DNA of 64,000 nt from Rhynchopus euleeides (lineage: Eukaryota; Euglenozoa; Diplonemea; Diplonemida; Diplonemidae). A program made the position numbers and the translations under genes. The notes under the pieces were generated by a model. The model was not told the origin of the DNA, did not search any database, and worked only from the letters and a program-made list of their open reading frames with translations. The DNA is taken from contig OY723245.1 of NCBI GenBank assembly GCA_963210315.1, positions 310,001-374,000 on the forward strand, given 5' to 3'. The stretch's first letter is position 1. Every line of letters starts with the position of its first letter. Of this stretch, positions 1 through 10,761 are shown piece by piece.

Positions 1-200
1 NNNNNNNNNNNNNNNNNNNNNNNNNNNNNNNNNNNNNNNNNNNNNNNNNNNNNNNNNNNNNNNNNNNNNNNNNNNNNNNNNNNNNNNNNNNNNNNNNNNN
101 NNNNNNNNNNNNNNNNNNNNNNNNNNNNNNNNNNNNNNNNNNNNNNNNNNNNNNNNNNNNNNNNNNNNNNNNNNNNNNNNNNNNNNNNNNNNNNNNNNNN
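1..200. other. Assembly gap (N run)
   Basis: The first 200 positions are N, so the left end of the window is a scaffold gap. The readable sequence begins in a short TG-dinucleotide run. Confidence 0.99.
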
Positions 201-572
201 TGTGTGTGTGAGTTGGGCAGTTGGGTGCAGCTTTGTTGGGTGGGGGGTAGCCACCACGTTCGGATCACCTGGAGGGGCAGCAGAATGCGCACACCACGCC
301 GAATATAATGGACAGGAAAGGGCAGGTGGGGAGGGGGGTATGTGAGGAAGTGTGGGGAGTGTAGCAGCGCCTTGGCGACTTTGGGCAGAAGAAAATGCGC
401 AACAGCCGAACCGCCCCGCGAATTATTTTTTTTTGCCGCCGTTGTTCTTTCAGGTTTTTCCAGAGTGCTATCCGGGGGCAGCAGAGGGGTGCCGCACACC
501 TCTGATGCGCAAGTCCGTGCGGTTCCTCCGGAGTGCGGAGGGCGGCAGCACACACAACGTTGGGGGTTACTA

Positions 573-917
573 CCGTATACGTAAATATTTTGGAACGTAA
601 ATATTATGGAACGTAAATATTATGGAACGTAAATATTTTGGAACGCTGGTGGGTTGGCGTTCCAGATTTTTTTCGTTCCATAATATTTACAGGGCTTTCT
701 GCGACTCGGGGACTTGGACCAGGTGATCGGACGGCATACAGAGTCCCTGACGGGACCTACTCGTGCACTTTTCGCGCGATTCCTGACGCAAGCCGTCCTC
801 ACCACCGAGTCCCCAACTGGCCCTGTAAATATTATGGAACGTAAATATTATGAAACGGACCGGCCAAAAATGGGCCCGTTCCATAATATTTACGTTCCAT
901 AATATTTACGTATACGG
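573..917 (+). mobile_element. Short inverted-repeat element (MITE-like), copy 1
   Basis: The element is 345 bp and is bounded by the inverted repeat CCGTATACG...CGTATACGG, with the dinucleotide TA on each side (571-572 and 918-919) as the apparent target duplication. Both arms are built from tandem units of the form ACGTAAATATTATGGA. The centre (about 690-830) is G/C-rich and partly self-complementary. There is no open reading frame of note, so it would be non-autonomous. A TA duplication is typical of Tc1/mariner-type transposition; that assignment is inference. A second copy lies at 59522-60022 in reverse orientation. Confidence 0.8.
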
Positions 918-2064
918 TATTTAAATATGGTTTTGCCGCTGCGTCCCCCGACACCCAAACCACAACAACGCGTCCCGTGCAGAACAAACAAGCGGTGATG
1001 TCGGAGAGAGAGAGGGGGGTCGCGTGTGTGGTGCGAGATTTATAGCCCGGATTCCCCCACACAGGTGTGGCCACACCCGACTCCTCTACACCTCCCGTTT
1101 TGAACGCGGTTGAACGATTTTTCTTCCGGCCGTGCTTTGGTTCTCCTCCGCCCCGTGAGAAGGGCTGCTGGATCGCTCGCGCTTGTCGCCGTCTGGCTGG
1201 GCACGGTGGCATTGCCCTCTGTTGCCTTGTTTCCCGGTGTCTGGGGCGGCCGGGGCACCATTAATTATTTGGACCCACAATTCACAACCAACGGGATGGC
1301 ACAAGAGCCAGGATGCAGGCAGAGGCCCAACACTCTGGCATCGCCAAACACGTCTCTCGGACGGACGGATGGGACAAAAGCAGGCGACTATCACCACACA
1401 CCCCTGCTTCTTGGGGGGATGGGGGGAGGCAGGCTTCGCTCTGTGTACGACTGTGTCGGTTTGTCTGCCCGTGAGGCGGATCGTCTTATCTGAGCGAAGC
1501 CCCCCTCTCCTCCCCACCCCCGTCTCTCTCTTCGGGCGTAACTCTCTGGCAGTCTGTCTGTCTGCGTGTGTATTTCCCCTGCTCCTGCTCGCCCCTGGTG
1601 TGTTTGCCCCATCCCCTCCCCTCCCGCCCGCATCCCGGGGAGACTGGGCTTTTGAAACGAATCGGCCTTTCCCACCAATAAAATAACCCCCTGGGCAATG
1701 GCCCGGGCGGCTGGTCGCACGCTGGCCGCAGCGTTGCAGGCTAGATCTAGTCACTCGGGTCACCCGCGCCCCCCCCCACCCCCTGCCCCTTCCCCCTGGA
1801 ACCTCCACCTCCGCGGTTGGCTGTTTGCAGCACACAGCCCCTGGGAGATCGGCGTGCCTACGGCACGTCGATCTGGGAGGTCAGCTCCAAGGGGCCCCAC
1901 TCCACCCAGCTGCATGGGTGACAGACACGGGTGCGAAGGGAAGGCCGTCTCGGTTGCCCCATTCACCCCCTTCGACGCAATTGCGCACCCCAGACCAGGG
2001 TGGAGGCGCGACGTCAGGGAGGGCTCCCCAGCCCACCCCCATCCCGCACACAGGGCTGGTGCTG
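918..2064. other. Non-coding stretch downstream of the Acinus-like gene
   Basis: Open frames here are long only because the DNA is G/C-rich. None has a recognisable motif. The right part should hold the 3' untranslated region of the Acinus-like gene. No RNA gene or repeat was recognised. Confidence 0.5.
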
Positions 2065-3364
2065 TCACCCAGAGGCGATCAGCTGCTCCACACGCCGTTC
2101 TGCCTGCTTCCTGGCGCGTGCGATGGACTGCTCGTTCTTTTCAAATGAGTAGTACAGCCGCGGGGTGCTGGTGGTGCGGCTGAACAGGTCGCTCAACGTC
2201 GGCTGCGAAGGGGGTGTGCATGAAAGAATATGTGCGGGTGCTGCTCTGAAGGAGGGGGGAAAATGCCACTTCAGCTCTGACAGCTCCCTCTACTATTTGA
2301 TAGCTTGCTGCGTTGACACTTCCACACACACTTACAAACCCACTTGTCTGATGAAGGGGGTGGTGTGTAGATCACGGTTGGCTGAGCTGAACGACACTTT
2401 CCGCGCGCGTGTGCATACCCTTGCGTTCTTTGTCAGCTCCTCCTCAACCTTCCGGCGCAGGGAAGCCTCCTGCTCCTCTGCACGTGCCCTCTGCTGCTCG
2501 ATGTGGGTCTCCACGTCCTCTGCGTTGACATAGGTCACACGCAGCAGCCCACCCGCCTCAGTACGAGGCCACTGCATCCCATCCACACGCCTCCGCTGCC
2601 GGCGCGCGGTATCCACCGACGGGTATGTCACGAACACAGTATCCGATGCCACACGGTAGGTCTTCCCATCCTCCAGCTGTGGGCACGGGCATGGCACACA
2701 AATATGATGGGTGCTCAAGCTGGCATAAGTGCCAGGCAGGGCACACCCAGATGATCCCCACCCCCACCCCCACCCTCCAACAAACAGCACCGCATAGACA
2801 TACCGGCTCGTTGAACTTCGCAGGCTTCTCGAGGAACTTCCGCAACAACACCCGCGAGAACGGCAGCGTCATCCCCTGGATGCGCAGCGTGTCTGTCGGG
2901 GTCTCCTCCTCGTCCTCAGGCAGCTCTGCCGCCCACAGCTCCTCAGGGGACTCTGTCGGCACGGGCTGCAGGGCGGGCTCCACAGCAGCGGGGGCTGCGG
3001 GGGACTGCGGGGCTTCCTCAGAGGCCTCCTCAGGCACGTCCGGCTTGTAGGACAGCCCGATGGCCCGAATGGCTTTGTCCAGCTCGTCGTCGGGCATGAA
3101 GTGCTCCCCGAAGCGCTCCTTCAGCGTGCCGTACGTCACTTTCCGGTAGGGCGCGTCAGGCCCCCACCGCTGCACCGCAGGCAACAGCTCCTCTGTTGGC
3201 TTCACCTCCCCCATCGTCTCGTCCGCCGGTGCGGCAGCCTCTGCCTTCTCGCTGCTCGCCTTCGGCTCAGCCTCGGCGGTGGTGGCCTCGTTGGCCACAT
3301 CCTTCATGCATGCGTCGTCGTTCTCCCCTTGGGCTGCCTCAGGCTTCGACGATTGCACCCCCAT
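2065..3364 (-). CDS. ACIN1: Acinus-like RNA-binding protein (RRM plus RSB motif)
   Basis: Three exons on the minus strand, 2804-3364, 2419-2676 and 2065-2202, give 318 residues. Both introns (donors GTATGT and GTATGC) fall between codons. Residues about 158-260 resemble the degenerate RRM of Acinus, with a FVTYPSVDTA strand followed by DGMQWP. The last exon carries the RSB motif, the LSDLFSRTTSTPRLYYS segment that in Acinus binds RNPS1 and SAP18 to form the ASAP splicing/exon-junction complex. The N-terminal half is acidic and Ala/Glu-rich, with no SAP domain seen. The protein starts MGVQSSK, a possible N-myristoylation signal, which is odd for a nuclear protein. The family call rests on the RRM and RSB in the right order; the function is inferred. 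Confidence 0.8.
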
Positions 3365-5826
3365 CGCACTGGTGTGGATGGGGCCTGACGGGGTGTGTGT
3401 GTGTGAGGTATTGCAGAGGCAGAGGGAGGCAGCCCTTCAGCAGAGCTCGCTCGGGGGGGTGGGCTCGAGGTTGGTGGGAGTCGACTCTCCATGAGCCCGG
3501 GGGGCCTTCAGGCAACACCGCGACACACACACACCGGGCACAGCAAAGCAAAGGGGAGGGGCGGGGGGTGGGTCCGGCTGCATGTCACAACTCGTTGGCG
3601 TACTCCTGAGCTTCCCGCAGTGCTCAGAACTGTATAGCGGCGGGTGTGCTCTCGCATCAGCCGTTGGACACTGCCTGCCGGCCGCTGCCACTCAACTCTC
3701 GGTCCTGGGCTGACACCCAGACCCGTGATGCGGTGACAACGAAATGGGCGTGCGTTCCGGCTTGGCACAGGTAGGCCCAATCCACCAGACAACGTAAGGA
3801 GGGGTGGGGCCTGCACACCACTGCAACATGACCAAAAAGAAGCCGCTGTTCGTAGAACCTGTCTTCGACAACTGCACAGCAAAGCAGACAGCCTCTGCCG
3901 TTGCCGTGCGGTGTGAATATACGACAGGTATATATGCCCGGCAGCCGTCTTGCGTGGTGTGTGCGGGGTGTGGCAAATGTGAAACCTCCGACTCCGGTTC
4001 TGAGGTTCAGAGCACTGAAATATCATCGCATGAAAAGTACTCGTCTTCCCGTCGGGGGTGGGGGTAGAACAGCGCAGGGCCATGACACGTGGCAATAACA
4101 AGACAGGATCTGGCAGGTGCCCATCAGCATCGCACATCACACACACGATGCATCATCCGTTTGCCCACCCGTCGAGCCCCACGCTTCACCCATACACACC
4201 CGTGGCGGGAACAGAGGAAACAAAGGACCCAAGGAAGCCAACAACAGGCCAAAGGGAAAACAAACAAGACAAAAGAACACACGAGACGGGCACACCCTGC
4301 TGAGGCCCATTTGGCTGTGCGCCAAAAGGGGGTGTGGCGGGTGCGCCCTGCACAGGGAGATTCGGGTTCGGCACAAGATACGTTGTTGTTGATATGACTA
4401 TCAGTATGGCGGGTGGTAATGGCTATGGTTAAGGGGAATGGTGTGTTCAAATAATAACGCATGTTCGTGGTGGGATTGCTTCACAGGGAAAGGGGGCCGT
4501 GTGTGCAGGCACTGGAATTTCTGGAGGAATCCGTTGCATCGGCCAGCGAGGCCACGGGCACTATTCACAGCGAGTGACCCCTGATTGGTGGTGACGCAGG
4601 GACACTTCCAGACATCACACGACAAGCACACATAAGGATGGGAATGCAGCTGGGGAGGGGGCCGAGGGCAGTGCGAGGGACGCACCCCTCGACAACACCA
4701 GCGCCAGCAGCACGCAACCTCACACAGCACACATGGAAGGGCCCCCTTGCGAAGGCCGGGATGATGCGACGACGGAACACACACAGGTCCGTGTTCCGGT
4801 GTGCTCGAGAGGTGGGAGTTGTGGTCCCCCCAGCCCATCGAGCAAAGACACGCAGCAAAAAACGAGGAGAACACTGTCTGGGTGTTGATGAGACACAACG
4901 CCACCCATCCGCCCCCCCCACACCCACACACGACCAACAGGCCTCCCCACTCCACCCCCGCTGCTGGCTGCATGCCGGCTGTGCAATACAAAAGGAGATG
5001 GAACCGTAGACAGCCGGTGGGCGCCAGCAGACGAGGCGCATGCGTGCGCCTGCAGATGGGAGTGGGGCAGGTGTGAATGTCGGCTGGGTTGGCACCGTCC
5101 CCACGCCCAGGCATCGGACCTTCAGTCAAGAGGTGGTGGTTCGTAATGGCACTTCGAATTGACGCCAAACGATCGCCGTTGGTGGGCAGGGGCGAGCTCG
5201 CTCCAACACTCACGTGGAAGAGGGGGGGGAGGGGGGGGGGGGGGCGATTTCAGGAAATTGTGAGAAACACAAAAAATGCAAAATAAAATTGACGTACTCC
5301 TTGCGCTCCAATCGAACCACCTTGCCCAGCAACAATGCGATGATTACTTTTCGCTGAGCGCACACACATGTTTCAAGGCTGTGAAAGCCCTGTGAAGTGT
5401 CGTTCGGGTGGTCGTCCTGAAGCTTCAGTCGTACAACGTTCTTCGTTACATCGCGACTTCGCTTCGTCGCTCCTCACTTGAGGGAGGGAGAGGGGGGAGA
5501 GGGGAGGCCTCGAAGAAGGGAAGAAAAGAAGAAATGTGTCGATGCCGGTGTTGGCCTGCATGGGTACTTTAGTTATTTGATGGTGGCCCCTCTACACCCA
5601 CACCTGCTGGAGGCCTGGTGTGTGGGGGGCACGTGAGGACAAACACTCGTGCGACAGCTTTTCCGCCCAATTTGAGGTGCGTTGGAAAGGGGGGGGAGAC
5701 AGTTGGAGAGTGGATGTAGCGCGGTAAAGAAGATCCGCAACCCAAAGGGGTCAGGTCTGCCATTCAGAGCAGATCAATGCATCTCGGCGGTGTGGGTGTA
5801 CACTCTCCCGCCTCAGCTCAGACGGC
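3365..5826. other. 2.5-kb intergenic region
   Basis: The stretch lies between the Acinus-like gene and the glucoamylase. No gene is supported: long minus-strand frames such as 4401-5213 are Cys/Pro/His-rich translations without family features. It contains a poly-G tract near 5221-5244 and one copy of a dispersed repeat (5318-5485). Confidence 0.5.
5318..5485 (+). repeat. Dispersed repeat, copy 1
   Basis: This segment aligns by eye with 36765-36957. Shared blocks include CTTGCCCAGCAAC (CCTGCCCAGCAAC in copy 2), TTTCAAGGCTGTG, CCCTGTGAAGTG, AAGCTTCA and a TTCGTTAC...TCGC..CTTCGCT run. No terminal repeats or target duplication could be fixed. It may be a short interspersed element. Confidence 0.6.
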
Positions 5827-7293
5827 TCACAGCTGGCTGCGCACGTGCAGTGCGTGCAGGATGTTGGCGTAGCTCCACGTCAGGTACTTCGCCGACACCT
5901 GCGCACCGCTGTTCTTGTCAATCTGCTCGGTGATCATCCCGCCGTCGTTCTTCACGTGTGCCCAGATGCGCGACATCACCGAGTCGCCTGCACCCTTCGC
6001 TGCCGCCATGAAGTCGTCAGACGTGGCGTCGGGAGACAGGTGCAGCAGCTGCCCCCACTCCTGGAAGTCCGTCCCCAGGGCGAAGGAGCCCCCCTTCGTC
6101 TTCACCAGCGCCGCCATGTCCTGCACCGCTGTGTAGAAGCACTCCGCGTGCACTGCGGCCAGCAGCTGCCACGGGTTCCCGCCCGCGTAGCTGTCACCCG
6201 GGTAGCGCCCGTACAGGATCCCCGGCAGGCCCGCCGACGTGTCCAGCTTGTTCAGGGGGAACTCCGTGCAGAAGGCGAGGTTGTACTGCTGGATCGTCAG
6301 CGCCACCTCGCGCGACAGCGGCCCGTACACGTACTTCCCGAAGGAAGTCACCGCGTGGATCACAGCCCCATCCTTCTCGCGGTTCGTCGACTCAAACAGG
6401 TAGTACCCGTTCCAGTGCGACGCCACGGCCGTCTGGATCGTTGTCGCCACGCTGCGGTAGTTGTCCCCACCCGTCATCCCGATCAGGTCCGCAAAGTCGG
6501 CCACCTCGTTGAGCGCGTAGATGTACGCCATGCGATTCCAGAAGAAGTCGTCCGAACGCACCTCCTCCCACAGGTCGCACCCCTGCGACTTCCAGTTGTC
6601 AACCACCCACGCCAGGTCGTTCTGGATCAGCGGCCACACCACGTTCTTCGCCCGGTCCGACTGCCCTGCCGTCACCAGGATCCGCCCCCACGTCGCCATC
6701 GCGTTCGCCCGCAGGGCAGGCCCGTCCGTCTGGGGGCGGCACCACCCGCCCGTGTACGGACCCCCGTCAGGGATCGTGAACTTCGGCTCGATGCGCACGT
6801 CGATGTCGTTCGGGTCCGACTCCTTCTGCGCCTTTGCCACCCACGACTCGTATGCCCCGATCACGTCCTTCACCGCATCGTACGAGTAGTTCGCCAGCTT
6901 CATGTACGTCCACGTGCTCAGCCCAGCGTCACGCATCCAGTGGTAGTAGTACGACCCGCCGGGTGTGTCCAGGTCGGGTGCCGCCACCACCATCCCGCTC
7001 CCCTGGATGTTGAAGTTCGCCTCAAACTTCGTCTTCATCAGCGCCACAAAGCCATCCGTGAATCCGGGGTTCGTTGCGTTCCAGCTCACCACGCACGGGT
7101 TCGACCCCGCCCCGTAGTAGCACCACGGCACATTCACACCCGGGTCCGACACGGGCTTCCAGCAGCACCCGGCAGCCTCGCACGTCGGCTGGTCCGTCCC
7201 CACATGCCCGCAGTCCAGCTTCTCGGGATCAACCACGCTGCAGTTCTGCGCAGCGGCACCCACAAGCAGCACTGCAATGGCGAGGGTCCTCAT
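5827..7293 (-). CDS. Secreted glucoamylase (trefoil domain plus GH15)
   Basis: A single exon encodes 488 residues. The start is the ATG at 7291-7293: it opens a signal peptide (residues 1-16, ending VGAAAQ) and lies 17 bases after a polypyrimidine-AG site (AG next to 7310), a likely spliced-leader acceptor. Residues 18-58 form a P-type trefoil with six Cys (18, 28, 38, 43, 44, 58). The rest is glycoside hydrolase family 15, which releases glucose from starch or glycogen ends. Visible GH15 motifs are YYHWMRDAG (substrate pocket), DLWEEV (general acid, about Glu243), GRYPGDSYAGGNPW, and ITEQIDK near the C-terminus (general base). No starch-binding domain is present. It should act outside the cell or in a digestive vacuole. 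Lateral origin is possible but untested. Confidence 0.93.
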   Translation of the reverse strand: MRTLAIAVLLVGAAAQNCSVVDPEKLDCGHVGTDQPTCEAAGCCWKPVSDPGVNVPWCYYGAGSNPCVVSWNATNPGFTDGFVALMKTKFEANFNIQGSGMVVAAPDLDTPGGSYYYHWMRDAGLSTWTYMKLANYSYDAVKDVIGAYESWVAKAQKESDPNDIDVRIEPKFTIPDGGPYTGGWCRPQTDGPALRANAMATWGRILVTAGQSDRAKNVVWPLIQNDLAWVVDNWKSQGCDLWEEVRSDDFFWNRMAYIYALNEVADFADLIGMTGGDNYRSVATTIQTAVASHWNGYYLFESTNREKDGAVIHAVTSFGKYVYGPLSREVALTIQQYNLAFCTEFPLNKLDTSAGLPGILYGRYPGDSYAGGNPWQLLAAVHAECFYTAVQDMAALVKTKGGSFALGTDFQEWGQLLHLSPDATSDDFMAAAKGAGDSVMSRIWAHVKNDGGMITEQIDKNSGAQVSAKYLTWSYANILHALHVRSQL

Positions 7294-8014
7294 CGTTGGC
7301 GTCCTGGGTTCTGTGTCGGGTGGGTGTGGTTGGCGAAGAGTGGTATCAGACGAGGCAGACCCCTGCAGTCGCTCTCCCAGGTGCTGCAGGAAGAAGCACA
7401 CCAGCGGCAGGGACCGAAAGTAGTAACCCACCAAATCCACCAAAGTTTGGACCCACCAAACTATGCTGTACTTTGTATTTGAGACTTTGAGAAGGGTTTG
7501 ATTCGATACCGAGGGCGTCGGGGGAGGGGGGGGGGCGGGTGGGAGGGGCTTCTGGCAGTGTGTCCCCCGAATGTCACAAGAAGTCATGTCAGCGGCCATG
7601 CTGGGCGGGGGAATAGGGTCCCTTGTATCCATCACCGCATCGGCGGGCCAACCGAGACGGAGATACGCACCCCAGACTCGTCGCTGCTGGTTCGTTATCA
7701 TCCAATCACCCACCCAGGGTTACCCCCCCCCCCCACCCCACCGACCCCCCTCCGGTTAGATTCGTGTGTGTGGCCACCGCGCGCTGGAGTGGGATACCGT
7801 CGTAGAAACAGCAGATCCACAAGCTAGGGCAGGCGGGCGGGCGGGGGGAGGAATAAAGTTGAGAGTAATAAACAACAAGCACACCGCCACCGCCACCACC
7901 TAGTGGCTACGGCCAGTGCCCCTCCATTCCTCGGCTCTGAGGCCTATGGCAACGTGTCGGCGGCGACGTACCACAGCCCATTCCGTAACACAGAGGAGGG
8001 AAGGCGTGACGGAG
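7294..8014. other. Intergenic region with the glucoamylase leader
   Basis: The part next to the glucoamylase is its short 5' leader and probable trans-splice tract. The remainder holds a poly-G run (7520-7538), a poly-C run (7727-7736) and, presumably, the 3' untranslated region of the next gene. No coding sequence is supported. Confidence 0.5.
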
Positions 8015-8527
8015 CTAGGAGAATGTAGGGCGGTACCCCGCAGCCCCTGTGGACTCGCTGGAGAAGAGAGATGCATACAGCTGCTTCCAGCTGAGGGTGC
8101 TGACGGCGCTCCACCAGTAGGCAGGGTGGAAGTGGTGGCGGTCGAGGTATTTGAAATACAGGCAGAATGCCAGGGTTGCGATGATTGCGATGCCGAAGAA
8201 CACGCCCGTGACGTAGGGGAGCCACGGGTCGGGCCCGGTGCCCCAGAAATCGTCGTCGCCTTTCCGGATGCGGCGTGTTCCTGCCACACGCCGGATACGA
8301 GGCGCGGCGTCCTTTGCCTGCGCCGCCTGCCTCCTCTTGCGCACCTCGCGGCACCAGGTGTCCACCTCTAGCGCCGGCACGATCCCCTCAGGCCCGCGCA
8401 GCTTCTCAAGCGACTTCGCCATGTGGTAGCGGTCGGCCTGCTTCATCTTGCAGAAGTCCACGCGTGCATCCTCGGGGACCTCCCCCGCCTGCAGCACGCT
8501 GTAGTGCTCCGGCAGGCGCCCCTCCAT
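8015..8527 (-). CDS. Single-pass membrane protein, unknown family
   Basis: One exon of 170 residues. The ATG at 8525-8527 lies 14 bases after the site TTCTTTTTGACAG (AG end at 8542), a strong spliced-leader acceptor that supports this start. Residues 1-100 are hydrophilic, with a basic stretch at about 60-90. Residues about 105-127 form one hydrophobic helix (PYVTGVFFGIAIIATLAFCL and following), then an aromatic/His-rich segment HHFHPAYWW. The shape, basic soluble part then one helix then a short tail, recalls small subunits of mitochondrial inner-membrane complexes, but no family was recognised. Confidence 0.7.
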   Translation of the reverse strand: MEGRLPEHYSVLQAGEVPEDARVDFCKMKQADRYHMAKSLEKLRGPEGIVPALEVDTWCREVRKRRQAAQAKDAAPRIRRVAGTRRIRKGDDDFWGTGPDPWLPYVTGVFFGIAIIATLAFCLYFKYLDRHHFHPAYWWSAVSTLSWKQLYASLFSSESTGAAGYRPTFS

Positions 8528-9005
8528 TGCTCAGGCCTGCCCTGTCAAAAAGAACTGCGCCACAGCCGTTTTTTGACACCTAAGTTTTGTGAGGAGATGC
8601 ATCGGTGGCAGTGATTGGGGGGGAGGTGGTCGCCAACGGGGCAATGCCGTGCACCCCCCTGAAGTGAACAACACGCCATGCGCAACTTAGGAGGGGGTGG
8701 CGTGGGGTGTCTCCTCCTCCTCCCCCGACCGGAGACATGCACGACACTATTAATACCGAGTGTATCTCAAAAGGGGGACAACTCCCTCCTCTCCACCAGA
8801 GGGAAAGTCCGGCAAAAACGGACCCTTTACCCCCTCCCTCCATGTGCATGTATGTGTGTCCATACGTGCGCTGCCAACAGTCATTTTTACCGTGACCTGA
8901 GACAGGCTATATAGCAAACAATCCAGCAAAAAAAAACGGGTGTAAATGAACTGACGGGGTAACCCCACCCCCCCACAGAACGTGCCCTCCCTCAACAGGG
9001 CTCCA
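8528..9005. other. Intergenic region
   Basis: It holds the trans-splice acceptor of the membrane-protein gene at its left edge and the presumed 3' untranslated region of the LRR gene. No coding or structural feature was seen. Confidence 0.5.
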
Positions 9006-10268
9006 TCACGCGTTGCTCTTGGGTATGCTATTGCGGGAGCGTCGGGTGCGGAGCACAGCTTCTTCCTGCTTGAGCAGCGCCTTGGCTGCTGCAAATGCCT
9101 TTGTGTCTGTCTGCGATGCCAGCTCCCGCCGCTCTGCAGACCGCTGCAGCATAGCCGCCTTTGTGTCACGCACATGCGCCCTGTGCTCCGCAAACCTGCT
9201 ATCCAGCGACGCGGAGCCGACATTCTTATGGTGCGACGCGGCACGCAGCAGCGACAGCGACGGGGCCTCCTCCTCCCCCGACCTCCCCCCATCCCCACCC
9301 CCGGCAAGCGCGTCGGGCTCGGCACCGCCCCTGCCCCCCTTCGCGCCCACCGCGAACACCTCGTTGAACTTCGCATGCTCCGAAGCGAGCACCTGCTCCA
9401 GCGCCTCGTTGCTCATGTCGTCGTCAACATCCGCATTGTATATCCGCTCCACCAGGTCCCGCCTCTCTGCCGCCCGCTTCTCATACTCCCGCAGCAGCTG
9501 CCCCTGGATGCTGTCGATGCTGGAGGCGAACACCTCGCCACCCTGGCCATCTGTGACAACACGCTTCCCCTCCTGCTGTGCCAAGGGGGCTGTCTGCTGC
9601 ACCCCATCCCCCCCGCTGGGGACAGACGGGCCGTGCAGGCTGTCCCCGTTGAACCTACGCAGCTTCGGGAGGTGCTGCATCAGCGCGTCGCGCACGCCCT
9701 CCTCGCGCTCCTCGGTGGAGCAGGCAGGGCACCCGGTGAGGTCAACCTCCTGCAGTGATTCCGGCAGCTCCGAGGCGTCGAGCGTCTCCACGGGGTTCCA
9801 CGCCAGGCTGAGGGACAGCAGCCCGCCGAGGTGCGACAGGTTGCCGACCTCTGAGATGCGGTTGCGCGACAGGTCGAGGTGCTGCAGGCGGTCCATCCAG
9901 TCCAGCTCTGCGATCTCCGCGATGCGGTTGTTCTGCAGGTAGAGATGCGTCGCTTGGTTGACGCAGTCCAGGTTGTCAATCGCCTCGATGCCGCAGTCGT
10001 CGAGGCGGATGTGCGTCAGGCGGAACAGCTCGTTGATGCGCTCCTCCTCTCCCATGTGTGAGGTTGCCGACCTGTCGAGGCTGCGCTCTGCAATCAGCAC
10101 GGAGGTGATGCGTGTGGGCAGCGCGTTCCTCTCGATGCGCCACTCACTCTGCTCCGCTTCGTAGCGCTTCAGCTCCGCCAGAAGCTGCTCGCGTTCAACG
10201 TCCAGCTCGATGTCGTCATCCTCCTCAAGGTTGGCACCGATTACCCCACCCAAGCCAGCAGGCGCCAT
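9006..10268 (-). CDS. Leucine-rich-repeat protein, LRRC46-like
   Basis: One exon, 420 residues, starting at the ATG at 10266-10268, 19 bases after a CTCTTCAG acceptor-like site. A short acidic leader (LEEDDDIELD) and a helix precede about five leucine-rich repeats at residues 80-190 (for example THLYLQNNRIAEIAELDWMD and LQHLDLSRNRISEVGNL). The segment TSVLIAERSL before the repeats resembles the conserved N-terminal motif of LRRC46, a ciliary/flagellar LRR protein. The C-terminal half is charged and helical. A role in the flagellum is inferred from the LRRC46 likeness. Other short SDS22-type LRR proteins are possible. Confidence 0.7.
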   Translation of the reverse strand: MAPAGLGGVIGANLEEDDDIELDVEREQLLAELKRYEAEQSEWRIERNALPTRITSVLIAERSLDRSATSHMGEEERINELFRLTHIRLDDCGIEAIDNLDCVNQATHLYLQNNRIAEIAELDWMDRLQHLDLSRNRISEVGNLSHLGGLLSLSLAWNPVETLDASELPESLQEVDLTGCPACSTEEREEGVRDALMQHLPKLRRFNGDSLHGPSVPSGGDGVQQTAPLAQQEGKRVVTDGQGGEVFASSIDSIQGQLLREYEKRAAERRDLVERIYNADVDDDMSNEALEQVLASEHAKFNEVFAVGAKGGRGGAEPDALAGGGDGGRSGEEEAPSLSLLRAASHHKNVGSASLDSRFAEHRAHVRDTKAAMLQRSAERRELASQTDTKAFAAAKALLKQEEAVLRTRRSRNSIPKSNA

Positions 10269-10761
10269 TATTGTCTTGCCGGCCTGGCTGAAGAGGTCTG
10301 TGTGTTTGTGTGGTGTGGAAAGGCCGAAAGGAGGCTGGTGCCTCTGTTTGACGCTTGCTTCATGTCGAGCTTCAGGGGAGCAGCACGCTGCAAAAGCGCT
10401 TGAGAGGGGGTGGGGGCGGGGCATGATTTTCTCTAACACCCAGAGCCAGAATCGAAGGGCTTCCGATTGAAGCGCAAACATCCGTGCCATGGCGAGCTCC
10501 AACCACACAGACCCAAGCAGGGCAGTCGAGCAGAGAGAGTGAACATCAATTCACATGAACACCGCAGGGGGGTGCAATGCCTGCGCTTAGTAGTGTAGAG
10601 CGTGGCAGTGCAGTGGCAGCATTGTGATGAGCCAGACACAACACGACCACCCACACCCCCCCCTCCAGAATTGCAGCTGGGTGCGCACGACAGTGTCTGC
10701 CTGCCGCGGGAGGGTGGGGGCCACACACACACCCACACCCCGCCACCGCCAAATCATCGTA
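10269..10761. other. Intergenic region
   Basis: It contains the leader of the LRR gene and the 3' flank of the next gene. The minus-strand frame stays open upstream of the chosen start, but that part is Cys/His/Pro-rich and lies before the trans-splice site, so it is not counted as coding. Confidence 0.5.

Noticed and set aside
265..600. Short frames on both strands beside the first MITE
   Set aside because: Short, overlapping on both strands and without motifs.
1086..1835. 249-codon minus-strand frame
   Set aside because: No motif, Arg/Gly-rich, no acceptor-like site before its start; treated as chance in G/C-rich DNA.
4401..5213. 270-codon minus-strand frame
   Set aside because: Cys/His/Pro-rich with no domain, and composition unlike the real genes.
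5280..5345. T-loop-like GGTTCGATTGG on the minus strand
   Set aside because: The flanking bases do not form a T-stem or acceptor stem.
5845..7482. 545-codon plus-strand frame opposite the glucoamylase
   Set aside because: It is the antisense shadow of a gene with intact catalytic motifs; the translation is His/Arg/Val-rich and featureless.
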